DNA from: Planctomycetales bacterium 10988
GTDB taxonomy: Bacteria > Planctomycetota > Planctomycetia > Pirellulales > Pb10988
Length of the DNA: 64,000 bases
Direction of reading: 5' to 3'
Assembly (NCBI GenBank): GCA_009664345.1
Contig: CP043547.1
Location: 3,934,709 to 3,998,708 of the forward strand
Shown in pieces: positions 28,101-36,652 of the stretch. Every line of letters begins with the position of its first letter. Positions within the stretch are counted from its first letter, which is position 1. The notes under the pieces were generated by a model. The model was not told where the DNA came from. It made no database searches and worked only from the letters and a program-made list of their open reading frames with translations. A program made the position numbers and the translations under genes.

Positions 28101-28732
28101 ACATTCGCGTCTTCGAGGGAATGACCGGCGCTCAGGCTTCCGGCCCGGCGACGAACTTTTATGCGTATGCTCCGAATGTCTTCACCGGGGTTTACGTGGC
28201 GGCGGGCGATGTGAATAACGACGGCTACGACGATATCATCACGGCACCAGGTACCGGTGGTGGTCCGCATATTCAGGTCTTTAGTTCCGCCGATGCGAGT
28301 CTTTTGCAAAACTTCTATGCTTATGATCCGGCCTTCACCGGAGGCGTTCGCGTTGGAGCGGCGGATATCAACCTCGATGGCTTTGCCGACATCCTCACCG
28401 TGCCGGGACCGTCGGGCGGTCCGCATACGCGGGCCTTCAGCGGGGTCGACTTGGCCGATCTTTCGAACTTCTATTCCGGTTCCCCGAGCAGTGTCGATGG
28501 CCTGTTCATTGCTGGAGGAGTCAGCCGCCTGCCGACTTCCAGCATCGGCGCGCTTCCGCTGTCGGCACCCTTCGCAGGTCCAACTTCCAGCATGATCGTC
28601 TCTTCGACTTCGGAAGAAACGCCAGCGGAGCCAATCTTCGAAGCGAAGAAAAAATCGTGGTACGAAGATGCCGATGAGTTCTATCAATCCGCCGAAGAAA
28701 TTGACAAGCTCTTTAGTGGGCTAGGGATTTAG
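25154..28732 (+). CDS. ELWxxDGT repeat protein with VCBS-like domain (paralog 3)
   Basis: The third and most diverged member, 1,192 residues from the ATG at 25154. The frame opens 37 codons earlier, but this ATG has AAGGA nine bases upstream and starts MAWTNWFTERNE, giving a length like its paralogs. It has the LEPR-XLL-type motif LEQLESRYLLTAE, again 15 full ELWxxDGT repeats plus a degenerate one, and the VCBS/FG-GAP-like domain in which the linker reads FYAYAPN where the others have FFAYDP. The C-terminal tail SWYEDADEFYQSAEE then IDKLFSGLGI is kept. I do not see the TTGACC/TATAAC promoter here. The stop codon is only two bases from the convergent phosphoesterase stop, so no separate terminator fits. 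Confidence 0.9.
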   Translation: MAWTNWFTERNERREQPTPLQLEQLESRYLLTAELSMIDINLVGRHSDPENFVEVGGKFFFSANDGQNGDELWFSDGTSFGTFMVKDIRAGATSSNPSNLTNVNGTVFFSANDGSYGYELWKTDGSSAGTQLVKDLLPGSSGSSPSDMENLNGTLMFRAYNASVGFELWSSDGTSGGTQLVADINPGSSSSSITDTFNMDGTLFFGANDGSDGNELWMSDGTSGGTKMVVDLNPGSFNAFPDGFANVNGTLFFSATVSGYGQELWKSDGTSSGTELVKDIRAGGSGSETEELVNVNGTLFFAANGGTYGQELWKSDGTSGGTGLVKDIRAGSLGSSIDHMVNFDGTLFFTAYTESYGTELWASQGDSASTQLIKDILPGETSSQVGYLLVASGTLFFRANGGTFGRELWQSDGTSGGTEIFKDINSLGSLGSDASSFVDYSGTVFFAANKDLLGKELWMTDGTTLGTKLVKDIRPGAYGSSPDDLIVMNGTIFFRANDGINGSELWMTDGTSAGTQLVKDIRSGSESSSPSEFATLNGTLFFAANDGTYGSELWKSDGTSAGTMLVKDIRPGSTGSSLFGLVEINGTLFFRATDGATGTEMWKSDGTSAGTELVKDIRSGGSSSFAGSFANLNGTIFFAADDGSDGSELWTSDGTSAGTQLFADLYPGSGSSSPNGMTEVNGTLFFRANNLTNGSELWMTDGTSMGTTLVKDINTLSKGAGSFPSEFTNVNGTLLFRAGTNSSSYGVELWASDGTSSGTQLVKDLRPGNNSSFSYGSYPNYLTNINGTLFFAANDGVNGNELWMFDLMDETPKIVTGSDSGSGIVRVFDGTGSELLNFFPYTPAFTGGVRVATGDINGDGVLDIVTAAGPGGGPHVQVFDSETGALITGGTNNFYAYAPNITVGVFVAVGDVNKDGFDDIITSVDAGGGPHIKVFNGQTGAVIVEFYAYAPNVTVGVRVAAGDIDGDGAAEIITAPGAGGGPHIRVFEGMTGAQASGPATNFYAYAPNVFTGVYVAAGDVNNDGYDDIITAPGTGGGPHIQVFSSADASLLQNFYAYDPAFTGGVRVGAADINLDGFADILTVPGPSGGPHTRAFSGVDLADLSNFYSGSPSSVDGLFIAGGVSRLPTSSIGALPLSAPFAGPTSSMIVSSTSEETPAEPIFEAKKKSWYEDADEFYQSAEEIDKLFSGLGI

Positions 28733-28734
28733 AC

Positions 28735-29496
28735 TCAGAGGTCTTGCGGAAGGGAAGTAAGAAAGTCGACGGGCTGGCCGGTCTTCTGTTGCATGAATTG
28801 AGCGAGTTCCACGAAGCTCCAAGGGCGGTAATCGCCGGGGACTTGGTTTCGCTTGCCTTGTAACAAAAGATTCCGGGCGTCGATCCCGACATCGAGCTGC
28901 AGGGCATTTGGAAGGTTTGCCTTTCGCCACGGTTCAAGATTGCCGTGCGAATGCCCATAGAGTTGCCATGCCCCTTTGCTATTGCCATTCCAGGTCAGCA
29001 TGGCGTAATGGTTCAGGGTGATCCGTTGCTCCTCGATGGTGATTTCCTTTTGCTCATGAACCTCCTCAAAGAGCGAGAAAAACTCCTTCTTGGAAATCTT
29101 CGGCTTTTCACTTTCAAAGCGGAGTTGGTAATCGTGGTTTCCCCAAATCAGCCGCAAGTGCTTGCAAACGATGCGATCGCGGTACGATTTCAAACGATCG
29201 TAAAGGGAAACATCCGACGACTTTCGCCGCCAAAAAAGCACATCGCCGAGGTTCCATAAGATATCGTCCGGCCCCACGACGGCATTGATATTGTCAATGA
29301 TCGCGGAATTCATCCGGTCGATGGAAGCCCGAGAGTATTCAACTTTCACCCGTTTGCGGCCCTCGGATTCGACATTCGCCCGATGGGCCGCCAGGGTGAG
29401 TTCTTGCTCCGTCGGCGTCATAAAAGCCAAACGGAGCGAATAGTTCATAATGTTGGCATGATCCAAATGCCAGTCGCTTGTAAAAAAATGTGCCAT
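28735..29496 (-). CDS. Metallophosphoesterase
   Basis: A calcineurin-like phosphoesterase of 253 residues. All metal-binding blocks are present: FTSDWHLDH (D and H), WNLGDVLFW (GD), WGNHDYQL (GNHD), a lone His in LNHYAMLTW, and YGHSHGN. The two dinuclear metal sites therefore look intact. The substrate is unknown; related proteins of this length are often found in phage or mobile contexts, but nothing phage-like surrounds this one. It ends back to back with the third ELWxxDGT gene. The ribosome binding site is weak. Confidence 0.88.
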   Translation of the reverse strand: MAHFFTSDWHLDHANIMNYSLRLAFMTPTEQELTLAAHRANVESEGRKRVKVEYSRASIDRMNSAIIDNINAVVGPDDILWNLGDVLFWRRKSSDVSLYDRLKSYRDRIVCKHLRLIWGNHDYQLRFESEKPKISKKEFFSLFEEVHEQKEITIEEQRITLNHYAMLTWNGNSKGAWQLYGHSHGNLEPWRKANLPNALQLDVGIDARNLLLQGKRNQVPGDYRPWSFVELAQFMQQKTGQPVDFLTSLPQDL

Positions 29497-29614
29497 CGTT
29501 CTTTTTCTAATTGTGATTCAGTTTATTTCATTTTTTATCTATCAATTATAGAAAGACGGCTGAGAGCGGCTTGTGGTTCTCTCGATTTTCTTTTTACAGG
29601 CTAAGGAAAACGCT

Positions 29615-30847
29615 TTAAACAATCCCGCCGAGGTGCATCGCGCGGGCGACGCGTTCGATGGCGACCAAGTAGCAGGCTTGCCGCAGGCTGATGTTTTCAT
29701 CTTTCGAACGATTCCAGATCGTTTCAAAGGCCTGATCCAACACGCGGTCGAGTTCTTGGCGAACGCGGTTGTGGGCCCATTGGAAAATCTGGCGGTTTTG
29801 CACCCATTCGAAATAACTGACCGTCACCCCGCCCGCGTTGGCGAGCAAATCGGGAAGGACCAAGATGCCGCGTTCCTCGAAGAGATCATCCGCTTCAGGG
29901 CGAATCGGTTCGTTGGCTGCTTCGATAATGATCGAGGCTTTCACCTTTCCGGCGTTCTCTTCGGTCAAGACTCCCCCGATCGCTGCGGGAATGAGAACAT
30001 CGACCTCCAGGGTGAGCAGGTCTTCATTGGTAATATGCTCGGCTTTGGGAAACCCCGAGAGGCTTCCATGTTTGATAATATGCGATTCGAGTTCACGGAC
30101 GTTTAAACCAGCAGGGGCATAATAGGCCCCGGTGACATCGCTCACTGCGACGAGTTTACAATCGGCGGCCCGCAGAAACTCCGCAGTATGCGTCCCGACA
30201 TTTCCAAACCCTTGAATGGCCACCGTCGTCTGCGACGGCAAGCGACCTAAGCGGGAAAGTAGCTTCAATGTGAAGATCCCTACGCCGCGACCAGTCGCCT
30301 CTTCCCGACCCGGCGAGCCGTACATTTCCACTGGCTTTCCGGTAATACAGGCCGGGCTAAAGCCGTGATAGCGGGCGTAATGATTCATGAACCAGGCCAT
30401 CACTTCGGCATTCGTTCCCATGTCCGGAGCGGGGATATCGGTATCCGGGCCAATGACTTCATGAATCCCATCCACGAACTTTCGCGTCAGGCGTTCTTTT
30501 TCCTTGGTGGAAAGATGACGCGGATCAACGGCAATTCCCCCTTTAGCCCCGCCGAAAGGAATGTTGACGACTGCACATTTCCAAGTCATCAACGCCGCCA
30601 GCGAGCGAACTTCATCCAAATCGACCTGGGGATGAAATCGCAAACCCCCCTTCATCGGGCCGCGGGCGTTATTATGTTGAACACGATAGCCAACAAAGGG
30701 GCGAACCGTGCCGTCATCCATTTCCACCGGGACTTGTACCTGAATTTCCCGGTACGGAATCATCATCAATTCCCGAATCGCCGGATCGAGTCCCAACCGA
30801 TCGGCCGCCTGATTAAAATAGCGTTCTACCGCTGCAAAAGATTTCAT
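29615..30847 (-). CDS. gdhA: Glu/Leu/Phe/Val dehydrogenase (glutamate dehydrogenase)
   Basis: An NAD(P)-dependent amino-acid dehydrogenase of 410 residues, the size of the hexameric bacterial and archaeal glutamate dehydrogenases. It carries RGPMKGGLRFHP with the substrate Lys, the catalytic block FGGAKGGIAVDP, PAPDMGTN, and the Rossmann motif IQGFGNVGTH. It reversibly deaminates glutamate to 2-oxoglutarate, linking nitrogen and carbon metabolism. The frame opens with a TTG at 30862, but the ATG at 30847 (MKSFAAVERYF) is the more likely start. The choice of glutamate over leucine or phenylalanine rests on overall similarity, including KGGLRFHP-type spacing, and is not certain. Confidence 0.88.
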   Translation of the reverse strand: MKSFAAVERYFNQAADRLGLDPAIRELMMIPYREIQVQVPVEMDDGTVRPFVGYRVQHNNARGPMKGGLRFHPQVDLDEVRSLAALMTWKCAVVNIPFGGAKGGIAVDPRHLSTKEKERLTRKFVDGIHEVIGPDTDIPAPDMGTNAEVMAWFMNHYARYHGFSPACITGKPVEMYGSPGREEATGRGVGIFTLKLLSRLGRLPSQTTVAIQGFGNVGTHTAEFLRAADCKLVAVSDVTGAYYAPAGLNVRELESHIIKHGSLSGFPKAEHITNEDLLTLEVDVLIPAAIGGVLTEENAGKVKASIIIEAANEPIRPEADDLFEERGILVLPDLLANAGGVTVSYFEWVQNRQIFQWAHNRVRQELDRVLDQAFETIWNRSKDENISLRQACYLVAIERVARAMHLGGIV

Positions 30848-31359
30848 GCGATCTACTTTCAAATCAAGGAGTCGAGTGAACCCTGAAAGTGAGTTCTGGC
30901 TTGCCAGCTTCCGAAGTGATTGATTCGCCTCTCAAATCACCTTAAAGTCGGCTTGTTCCTAAGCTTGCGTGTGGCAGCTTCTTGACGATCAGGGAAAAAA
31001 TAAAAAACCAAGTAAGATGGATAGAACGTACCATTATCCGAAAAGGTTCAGAAAATTGATATGGGGACCACTCCGAAAAATCCGAAATTCTCGGAACCTC
31101 GGGCTTTCTGCCGCATCCAAGAGACAGGAGTTAGCAGCAAGAAACTCCAGAAGTGTCCCCTTCTTTCTCTTCGAAAGGTTTGCAATTTCTTCCTGGGGAA
31201 GAGTACATTAGAATGAAGAGATCCATTAGAATAGACCCAAGGTGTTTTTCTCTCTCCGACGCAGAAAAACAGAGCGATTCGGTCGACAAAAGACTTGGAG
31301 AGCGGACCCTCTTTGAACCATAACGCACTGCGATCAAGCACATTCCACAGGAAATCCGA
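30848..31359. other. Intergenic region, divergent promoters
   Basis: About 510 bases between the divergent dehydrogenase and pseudokinase genes. Overlapping short frames (30969-31211 and antisense 31048-31341) lack ribosome binding sites and any recognisable motif. I see no RNA gene or repeat. Confidence 0.45.
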
Positions 31360-34338
31360 ATGAGTCAGGCAGCAGCGGCCAACGATATCTGGCAGTTATT
31401 GCAAGAAAGTGGGCTAATGACCCACGAACAGGCCCAATATTATTACCAAGAATTTCAACAGCAACATCCCGGTTCCAACTCTAAGAAAGAGCTGGCGATT
31501 TGGCTGATTAAGGCGAACTTGGTCAGCCGATTTCAGATGAAAGTGCTGCTTTCCGGGCAGACGGGGCCGTTCGATTTCCATGGCTATCGACTTTACGACA
31601 AGCTGGAAGAAGGGGCCTTGGCGGATACCTACCGGGCCGTTCATTTGCAAACCGGGCATGTAGTCGGCTTACAATTCCTTGATGGAGACGTGAGCAACGA
31701 CTCCGGCCAAGTTCAAGAGATCGAACGTAAAGTCCGACTTCTCAGTAACTTACGAACGGATCATCTTTCGCGATGCTATCATTTCTTGGATTTAGAAGCT
31801 TATAAACTCATCGCGTTCGAGAATCTGGAAGGGCAAACCTTGGCGGATGCCTTGGAGGAACACGGCCCTTATTCCATGACTGAAGCGAGTCATTGGGTCT
31901 GGCAGATTGCCAAAGGTCTCGATGAAATGCTGCCGGTGGCCGGAGCGAGTGGAGAAATCCGCCCCGAAACGATTTGGATCGACGATCAAGGAAATGCCAA
32001 ATTGATGCTCTTTCCGCTTGATCGTGCCCCTGGTGAACCGCTGGTGCGGACGACTCCGAAGGAAATTCTCGAGGCCCATCCGGACCAAATCCCTTACATG
32101 GCCCCGGAAACCATTCGCGGCAAGGCCGATGATGCCCGTAGCGATCTCTATAGTCTGGGCTGTGTTTTTTATGAACTGTTGACTGGCGAACCGCCCTTTG
32201 GCTGGGAACCTTTGCAAGAAGTCGCCAAGCAACACGTCAAGCAGAAACCGACCTTGGCCCATGAAAAACATGGCGACGTTCCCCCGGCGATTTCGCAGTT
32301 GATCGACTACTTGCTGGCGAAAGACCCCTCGCAACGCTACCAAGAACCGGAGCATTTCGCCGAGGCCCTGGTTCCTTACATGCAAGCGTCGATGCTGCAT
32401 GCTCCGCCGCAAGCACCGACCGAAGCCAGCATGGCCTACGATGAATGGATCGCCGTGTCTTATCCTCCGCTGACGCCGGGGACTTTGGAAACCGGCATGT
32501 TCCCGCCCTCGCCCACCGCGGATGAACCCGCTTTTGCCCCAGCGGCCCCTGCGAATAACGGAGGGGTTCAGCTAACGAACGCCCCTGCCGGCACCTCCGG
32601 CGGTTCGTCGTTTGTGAGTGAAGATGAAGAGTTCCAACGTCGTCGTCAGGAGCAAATCAAAAAGAAGAAGCAAGGGCAACTCTACTCGGCTATCGGGGCC
32701 GGCGTCGTCCTCTTCTTGATTGCTGGCTATTTTCTCTTTGGAACAGGAAGTTCACCGGAACCGACTGATCCCACGCAAGTCGCCGAAAACGACTCGACTC
32801 CAGAAACAACGCAGACCAGCGATAGTACTTCTACCGAAACGGCCGAACCCAAGGAAACCGGGCCGGAGATCGAACAAGTCGCCCTTTACGAAGAAATCTT
32901 CGAGCCGGAAAAGCCACAGTGGGAATCGCCCACCCGGGGAACGCCGCTCGATTTGACCTATCTTCCCAATGGCGTGCAACTCATCCTGGCGGTGCGGCCT
33001 GCCGAGATCATGGCCGAGCCGGAAGCCGAACTGACTTGGCGAGCCTTGGGGCCGTTTGGGATGGTCGCTCGCAGCTACTTGGAAGCTTACAGCGGCACGG
33101 CGTTGGAAAACATCGACCAAGCCCTGATCGGTTTGATGCCCAACGGGGCGATGCCCCCCAGCATTTCCTTGGTCATCAAAACCATCGCTCCGGTGCCGAA
33201 CTCCGTACTCTTGGCCAGTTGGGGAAATCCAGAACCGACTGAGATCGGCAGCAATCCGGCTTACCAAGCGAATGGAAAAGTCTTCTTTCTTCCGCCGGGC
33301 AAGGCGGGCAAAGTGATCGCCATCACCCCGCAAACGTATGCTTCCGATTTGGAGATGGGGGCTCCGCCGCTGTTGCGAAAAGAGCTGGAGCAACTCCTCG
33401 AAACGACCGATTCCAAGCGACAATTCACGATGCTCTTCGCCCCGAACTTTCCGTTTTCTTCAGGGAAAGCTCTCTTCTCTGGACCGATGACGAAGATCAA
33501 AGACAGCTTTGATCGGCTGATGCGTTTGCCCAACAATCAATTCGCTCAAGCGGGGCTCATAAGTCTGCACGTCGATGAAATGGGTTTCTATACCGAGATT
33601 CGCATGCATGGCGGCTCTGCCATTCAACCGAACGAACTGGCCGATTATCTCCGTGAGTCGCTGGTCGATCTGCCGAATGAACTCTTGATGTTCTACGATC
33701 CGCCGGAGGGCAGCGACGCCGCCAAGGTCCGTACGATTCCGACGAAGTTCACGCAACCGATTGTCGGGCGTTATCCGCGAATGCTCTTTGCTTGGACCGC
33801 CTATCTCCGCTCTGGCACTGCTGGTCGGCATGTGAAGCTTTCTAGTTTGCTGCCAGGCAAGGCCGCTCATAATCTCGTCTTGGCCTCTCAACTGGCTTTG
33901 CGAGACCCAGGTATCGTCGTGCAAACGCAGCCGGTCGAAGTCGATCCGATGGAACAATGGAAGAGCCGCTCGTTGGTCGAACGCCTCGAAGGAATGCCCT
34001 ACAAATTGGTCATTGGTCGGGATTCGCTCGATCGCGTGATGGCTCAAATCTCGGAGGATACCGAAATCCCGATCCGCCTCGAAGGGGGCGATTTGCAATT
34101 GGAAGGGATCACGCAAAACCAATCTTTCGGCCTCGAGATGGAAGAGCCCAAGCCGCTCGGCGAAGTGATCACCGAAATCATGATGCGGTGTAATCCCGAC
34201 AAGACGACGACCGCCCCTTCGCAAGATACCCAAAAACTGGTTTTTGCGGTTGCTCCCGATCAGAAGACAATCGTGATCACCACGCGGGGCAAAGCCAAGG
34301 AACGTGGAACCCCGTGGCCGGTCTTCGACGTCCAGTAA
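31360..34338 (+). CDS. Membrane pseudokinase (serine/threonine kinase-like)
   Basis: A 992-residue membrane protein with an N-terminal helical region, a Ser/Thr-kinase fold at about 75-340, one membrane helix (AIGAGVVLFLIAGYFLFG, about 444-461) after a Lys-rich stop, and a large extracytoplasmic part. The kinase fold keeps the APE motif (YMAPE, 246-250) and DARSDLYSLGCVFYELLTG, but every catalytic signature is changed: the VAIK Lys is Leu (VVGLQFL), HRDLKPEN reads SGEIRPET, and DFG reads LFP. It should not phosphorylate and may act as a sensor or scaffold. The extracytoplasmic end (GRDSLDRVMAQI to the C-terminus) resembles a secretin/TonB short domain, also found in the next gene. Start ATG with AGGAAA upstream. 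Confidence 0.85.
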   Translation: MSQAAAANDIWQLLQESGLMTHEQAQYYYQEFQQQHPGSNSKKELAIWLIKANLVSRFQMKVLLSGQTGPFDFHGYRLYDKLEEGALADTYRAVHLQTGHVVGLQFLDGDVSNDSGQVQEIERKVRLLSNLRTDHLSRCYHFLDLEAYKLIAFENLEGQTLADALEEHGPYSMTEASHWVWQIAKGLDEMLPVAGASGEIRPETIWIDDQGNAKLMLFPLDRAPGEPLVRTTPKEILEAHPDQIPYMAPETIRGKADDARSDLYSLGCVFYELLTGEPPFGWEPLQEVAKQHVKQKPTLAHEKHGDVPPAISQLIDYLLAKDPSQRYQEPEHFAEALVPYMQASMLHAPPQAPTEASMAYDEWIAVSYPPLTPGTLETGMFPPSPTADEPAFAPAAPANNGGVQLTNAPAGTSGGSSFVSEDEEFQRRRQEQIKKKKQGQLYSAIGAGVVLFLIAGYFLFGTGSSPEPTDPTQVAENDSTPETTQTSDSTSTETAEPKETGPEIEQVALYEEIFEPEKPQWESPTRGTPLDLTYLPNGVQLILAVRPAEIMAEPEAELTWRALGPFGMVARSYLEAYSGTALENIDQALIGLMPNGAMPPSISLVIKTIAPVPNSVLLASWGNPEPTEIGSNPAYQANGKVFFLPPGKAGKVIAITPQTYASDLEMGAPPLLRKELEQLLETTDSKRQFTMLFAPNFPFSSGKALFSGPMTKIKDSFDRLMRLPNNQFAQAGLISLHVDEMGFYTEIRMHGGSAIQPNELADYLRESLVDLPNELLMFYDPPEGSDAAKVRTIPTKFTQPIVGRYPRMLFAWTAYLRSGTAGRHVKLSSLLPGKAAHNLVLASQLALRDPGIVVQTQPVEVDPMEQWKSRSLVERLEGMPYKLVIGRDSLDRVMAQISEDTEIPIRLEGGDLQLEGITQNQSFGLEMEEPKPLGEVITEIMMRCNPDKTTTAPSQDTQKLVFAVAPDQKTIVITTRGKAKERGTPWPVFDVQ

Positions 34339-34416
34339 GAGCCAGTGGTCGAAACTTAACAGAAGCGGAGAAACACTTGGTAGAAGTGATTCTCAAGACC
34401 TTTTGACCACAAACTC
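34339..34416. repeat. MITE-like element, copy A
   Basis: A segment of about 78 bp with ends GAGCCAGTGGTCGAAAC and CTTTTGACCACAAACTC. Its inner inverted ends (GTGGTC.../...TTTTGACCAC) and flanks match copies at 52426-52500 and 55288-55366, whereas the middle differs. It sits between the pseudokinase and zinc-ribbon genes. Confidence 0.7.
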
Positions 34417-34494
34417 GAAGTAACGCGACATTTCGCATCGATGCAGGGCTGCTTCGAACGAAACATCCGCTCATTTGAAATAGCGAAGGATCGT

Positions 34495-36408
34495 ATGAGT
34501 ACCACGGGCAAACGACCGCTCTTCTTTGTCACCTGCACGACTTGCCAGGCTCGGATCAAGGTTTTGAATCACTCCGCCGTGGGCGAGATTCATAGCTGTC
34601 CGAAGTGTGGAAGCATGGTGCAACTCAGCCCTCCGCCTGGTTGGCAGCCCGGCCAAACCGTCGAGCCGGAAACCGCTTCACAGCCGGAAGCTCAACTTCA
34701 AACAAAGCAGCCCGCTCCGCATTCCTTGCCACCCTTGGAACAACCGGCGGAGATTCCCCGTTATCAAAAGATTCTCCTCGGCGTCGTCTCGGTCGGAGCG
34801 GCCGGCTTGGCCATCTGGGTGCTTGGCTATATTGTCATTACTCTCAACCGAGAACCGACTGTCACGCCGATCGCTTTGGAAGAAGCCTCCGTCGAGAACG
34901 AGTCAACGGAAGCGGAAACGTCCTCTTCTTCAGAGCCGGACGCTATGCCCAGCGTCGAGCAACTCGAAACGATCGCTCCTGAAGAAAAGACAGAAAGCGA
35001 GCCAATCCCCGCGAGTCTGGAATCAGCAGAACCTTCTGTAGCCACGGAGGTCGTAACCACGGAACCGGAAGAAACCCCAACTCCGACTAAACCGGCCAAT
35101 CCGCAGCAGATGTCGCTTGATGAGTTCCTTGAAAAACAGCAAGAGACGCCCACCGATCCGACCATGGAAACCGCCGAACAGCCGAGCGGCCCGCGTGTCT
35201 CTTTCCCACTGATGCCAACCTTACCCGAACAGCAGCAAGCCGAGGCGGAGGAAGCGGGAGATGCCGAAACGATTCAACTCTTGACTCGGGAGGAAGTCGA
35301 GCAACGGTTGAGCTTCGCGGTCGTCGGGTTGAAGTTTCGCCAGGTGCCGTTGATTGATGCGGTCGAGACTTTGTCGGCCATGGGCGGAGTCGCTTCGACT
35401 TTCGATCTTCCCGCGATGACCGAGTTAGGTGTGCCGCTGGATACACCGGTTTCCCTGCAAGTCAAAGGCGAGACAATCGCCGAAGCCCTCACGCAATTGC
35501 TGGAAGAGCAACGCCTCGGCTACGACATTCGTTCCGGCCAACTGGTGGTTACCAGCCGTGATCTGATTGAAACGGAACTTCAACAGCAAACGTATATGGT
35601 CGAAGACCTGCTCCCTTCCGGCTCGAACGGGACGCCTCTGGTCGAATGGCTCAAGGGTTTTCTTGCCCCGAATAGTTGGCAGAATGATCCCGAGGTCAGC
35701 ATGGAATTGTCGGGCATTCAACTCCTGGTCACGCATCGCCCTGCCGTGCATCGCGAGCTAGTCGAAACCTTGGCGAAGCTGCGACTTAGCCGAGATACGA
35801 CGGCCGTTGATCTTGAAATGAAGAAAAATTTCCCCCTCACGCCGCGTTTGCAACAGGCATCGGATGCCCTCTTGAAACCGTTGCGAATTAACTTCAGTGC
35901 CGTTCCGTTTAAACGCATTGTCGAGTATATCCAGGAGAAAACGGAATTCCGCGTTCTGGTCGATACGGTTGCCCTGGCGAAGTTGGGCCTCACGCCCGAT
36001 GCCGAGGCCAATATTCACACGCAACAACCTCAACCTTTGGCGGAAGTTTTGATTCAACTCCTTTCGCCGCTGGAGTGTGCCTATGTCGTCGTTGATGCGA
36101 AAACCATTCTGATCACCACGCAACAAGCCTTGCAAACTCGCACCGAAATTGAAGTCTATCCCTTGCGTTCCCTGCAACTTTCCGATCAGCAGCGGCAAGC
36201 AATCCTCGGGCGGCTGCGAGCGAGGATCTTTCCCGAGACTTGGTTCCCCACTGGCGATGCTTCACTGGCTTGGGATGAACCGAGTCAGACCCTCTTTGTG
36301 CGGAATCATCAACCTGCCCAAGCCCAAATCCTCCAGCTTTTCGAACAGGAAGAAGCCGCCCGCTCCGCCGAATCCACGGCTCTTTCGGAGGCCAGCGTCC
36401 CGCAGTAA
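34495..36408 (+). CDS. Zinc-ribbon membrane protein with STN-like domains
   Basis: A 637-residue protein with CTTC at 14-17 and CPKC at 35-38, forming a four-Cys zinc ribbon. One membrane helix follows (ILLGVVSVGAAGLAIWVL, about 93-117), then a Glu/Thr/Pro-rich linker and a C-terminal region with two repeats resembling secretin/TonB short N-terminal (STN) domains, for example LTREEVEQRLSFAVVGLKF and LRINFSAVPFKRIVEYIQ. The shared STN-like theme and position right after the pseudokinase suggest the two act together at the membrane, with a cytoplasmic ribbon and an extracytoplasmic sensor or docking domain. The frame opens 18 codons earlier, inside the repeat element region, but GAAGGA precedes the ATG at 34495. 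Function unknown. Confidence 0.75.
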   Translation: MSTTGKRPLFFVTCTTCQARIKVLNHSAVGEIHSCPKCGSMVQLSPPPGWQPGQTVEPETASQPEAQLQTKQPAPHSLPPLEQPAEIPRYQKILLGVVSVGAAGLAIWVLGYIVITLNREPTVTPIALEEASVENESTEAETSSSSEPDAMPSVEQLETIAPEEKTESEPIPASLESAEPSVATEVVTTEPEETPTPTKPANPQQMSLDEFLEKQQETPTDPTMETAEQPSGPRVSFPLMPTLPEQQQAEAEEAGDAETIQLLTREEVEQRLSFAVVGLKFRQVPLIDAVETLSAMGGVASTFDLPAMTELGVPLDTPVSLQVKGETIAEALTQLLEEQRLGYDIRSGQLVVTSRDLIETELQQQTYMVEDLLPSGSNGTPLVEWLKGFLAPNSWQNDPEVSMELSGIQLLVTHRPAVHRELVETLAKLRLSRDTTAVDLEMKKNFPLTPRLQQASDALLKPLRINFSAVPFKRIVEYIQEKTEFRVLVDTVALAKLGLTPDAEANIHTQQPQPLAEVLIQLLSPLECAYVVVDAKTILITTQQALQTRTEIEVYPLRSLQLSDQQRQAILGRLRARIFPETWFPTGDASLAWDEPSQTLFVRNHQPAQAQILQLFEQEEAARSAESTALSEASVPQ

Positions 36409-36652
36409 GACCCTTTTAATCCTTAGTAAGGGTTCGCAGCTTCTCAATCTCTTCGAAAATCTTTCCTTTTCCGGTGGTCCAATCTCTCCTTCTTTCCGTT
36501 TCTATTCAGGGTTGCTCTGTTTTGCGGCTGCGTTAAATTGGCCTAGGCCAACCGTACGGAGGGCGATAGGATGCCTATAGCTGCATCTTTTTGCCGACGT
36601 TTGACTTGTCGCAGGCCGAGTTCCCATTGCCTTTTACGATGACCGGATAGTT

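Noticed and set aside
28735-29496. The phosphoesterase as part of a prophage
   Set aside because: No phage structural, integrase or lysis genes lie nearby; neighbours are ordinary chromosomal genes.
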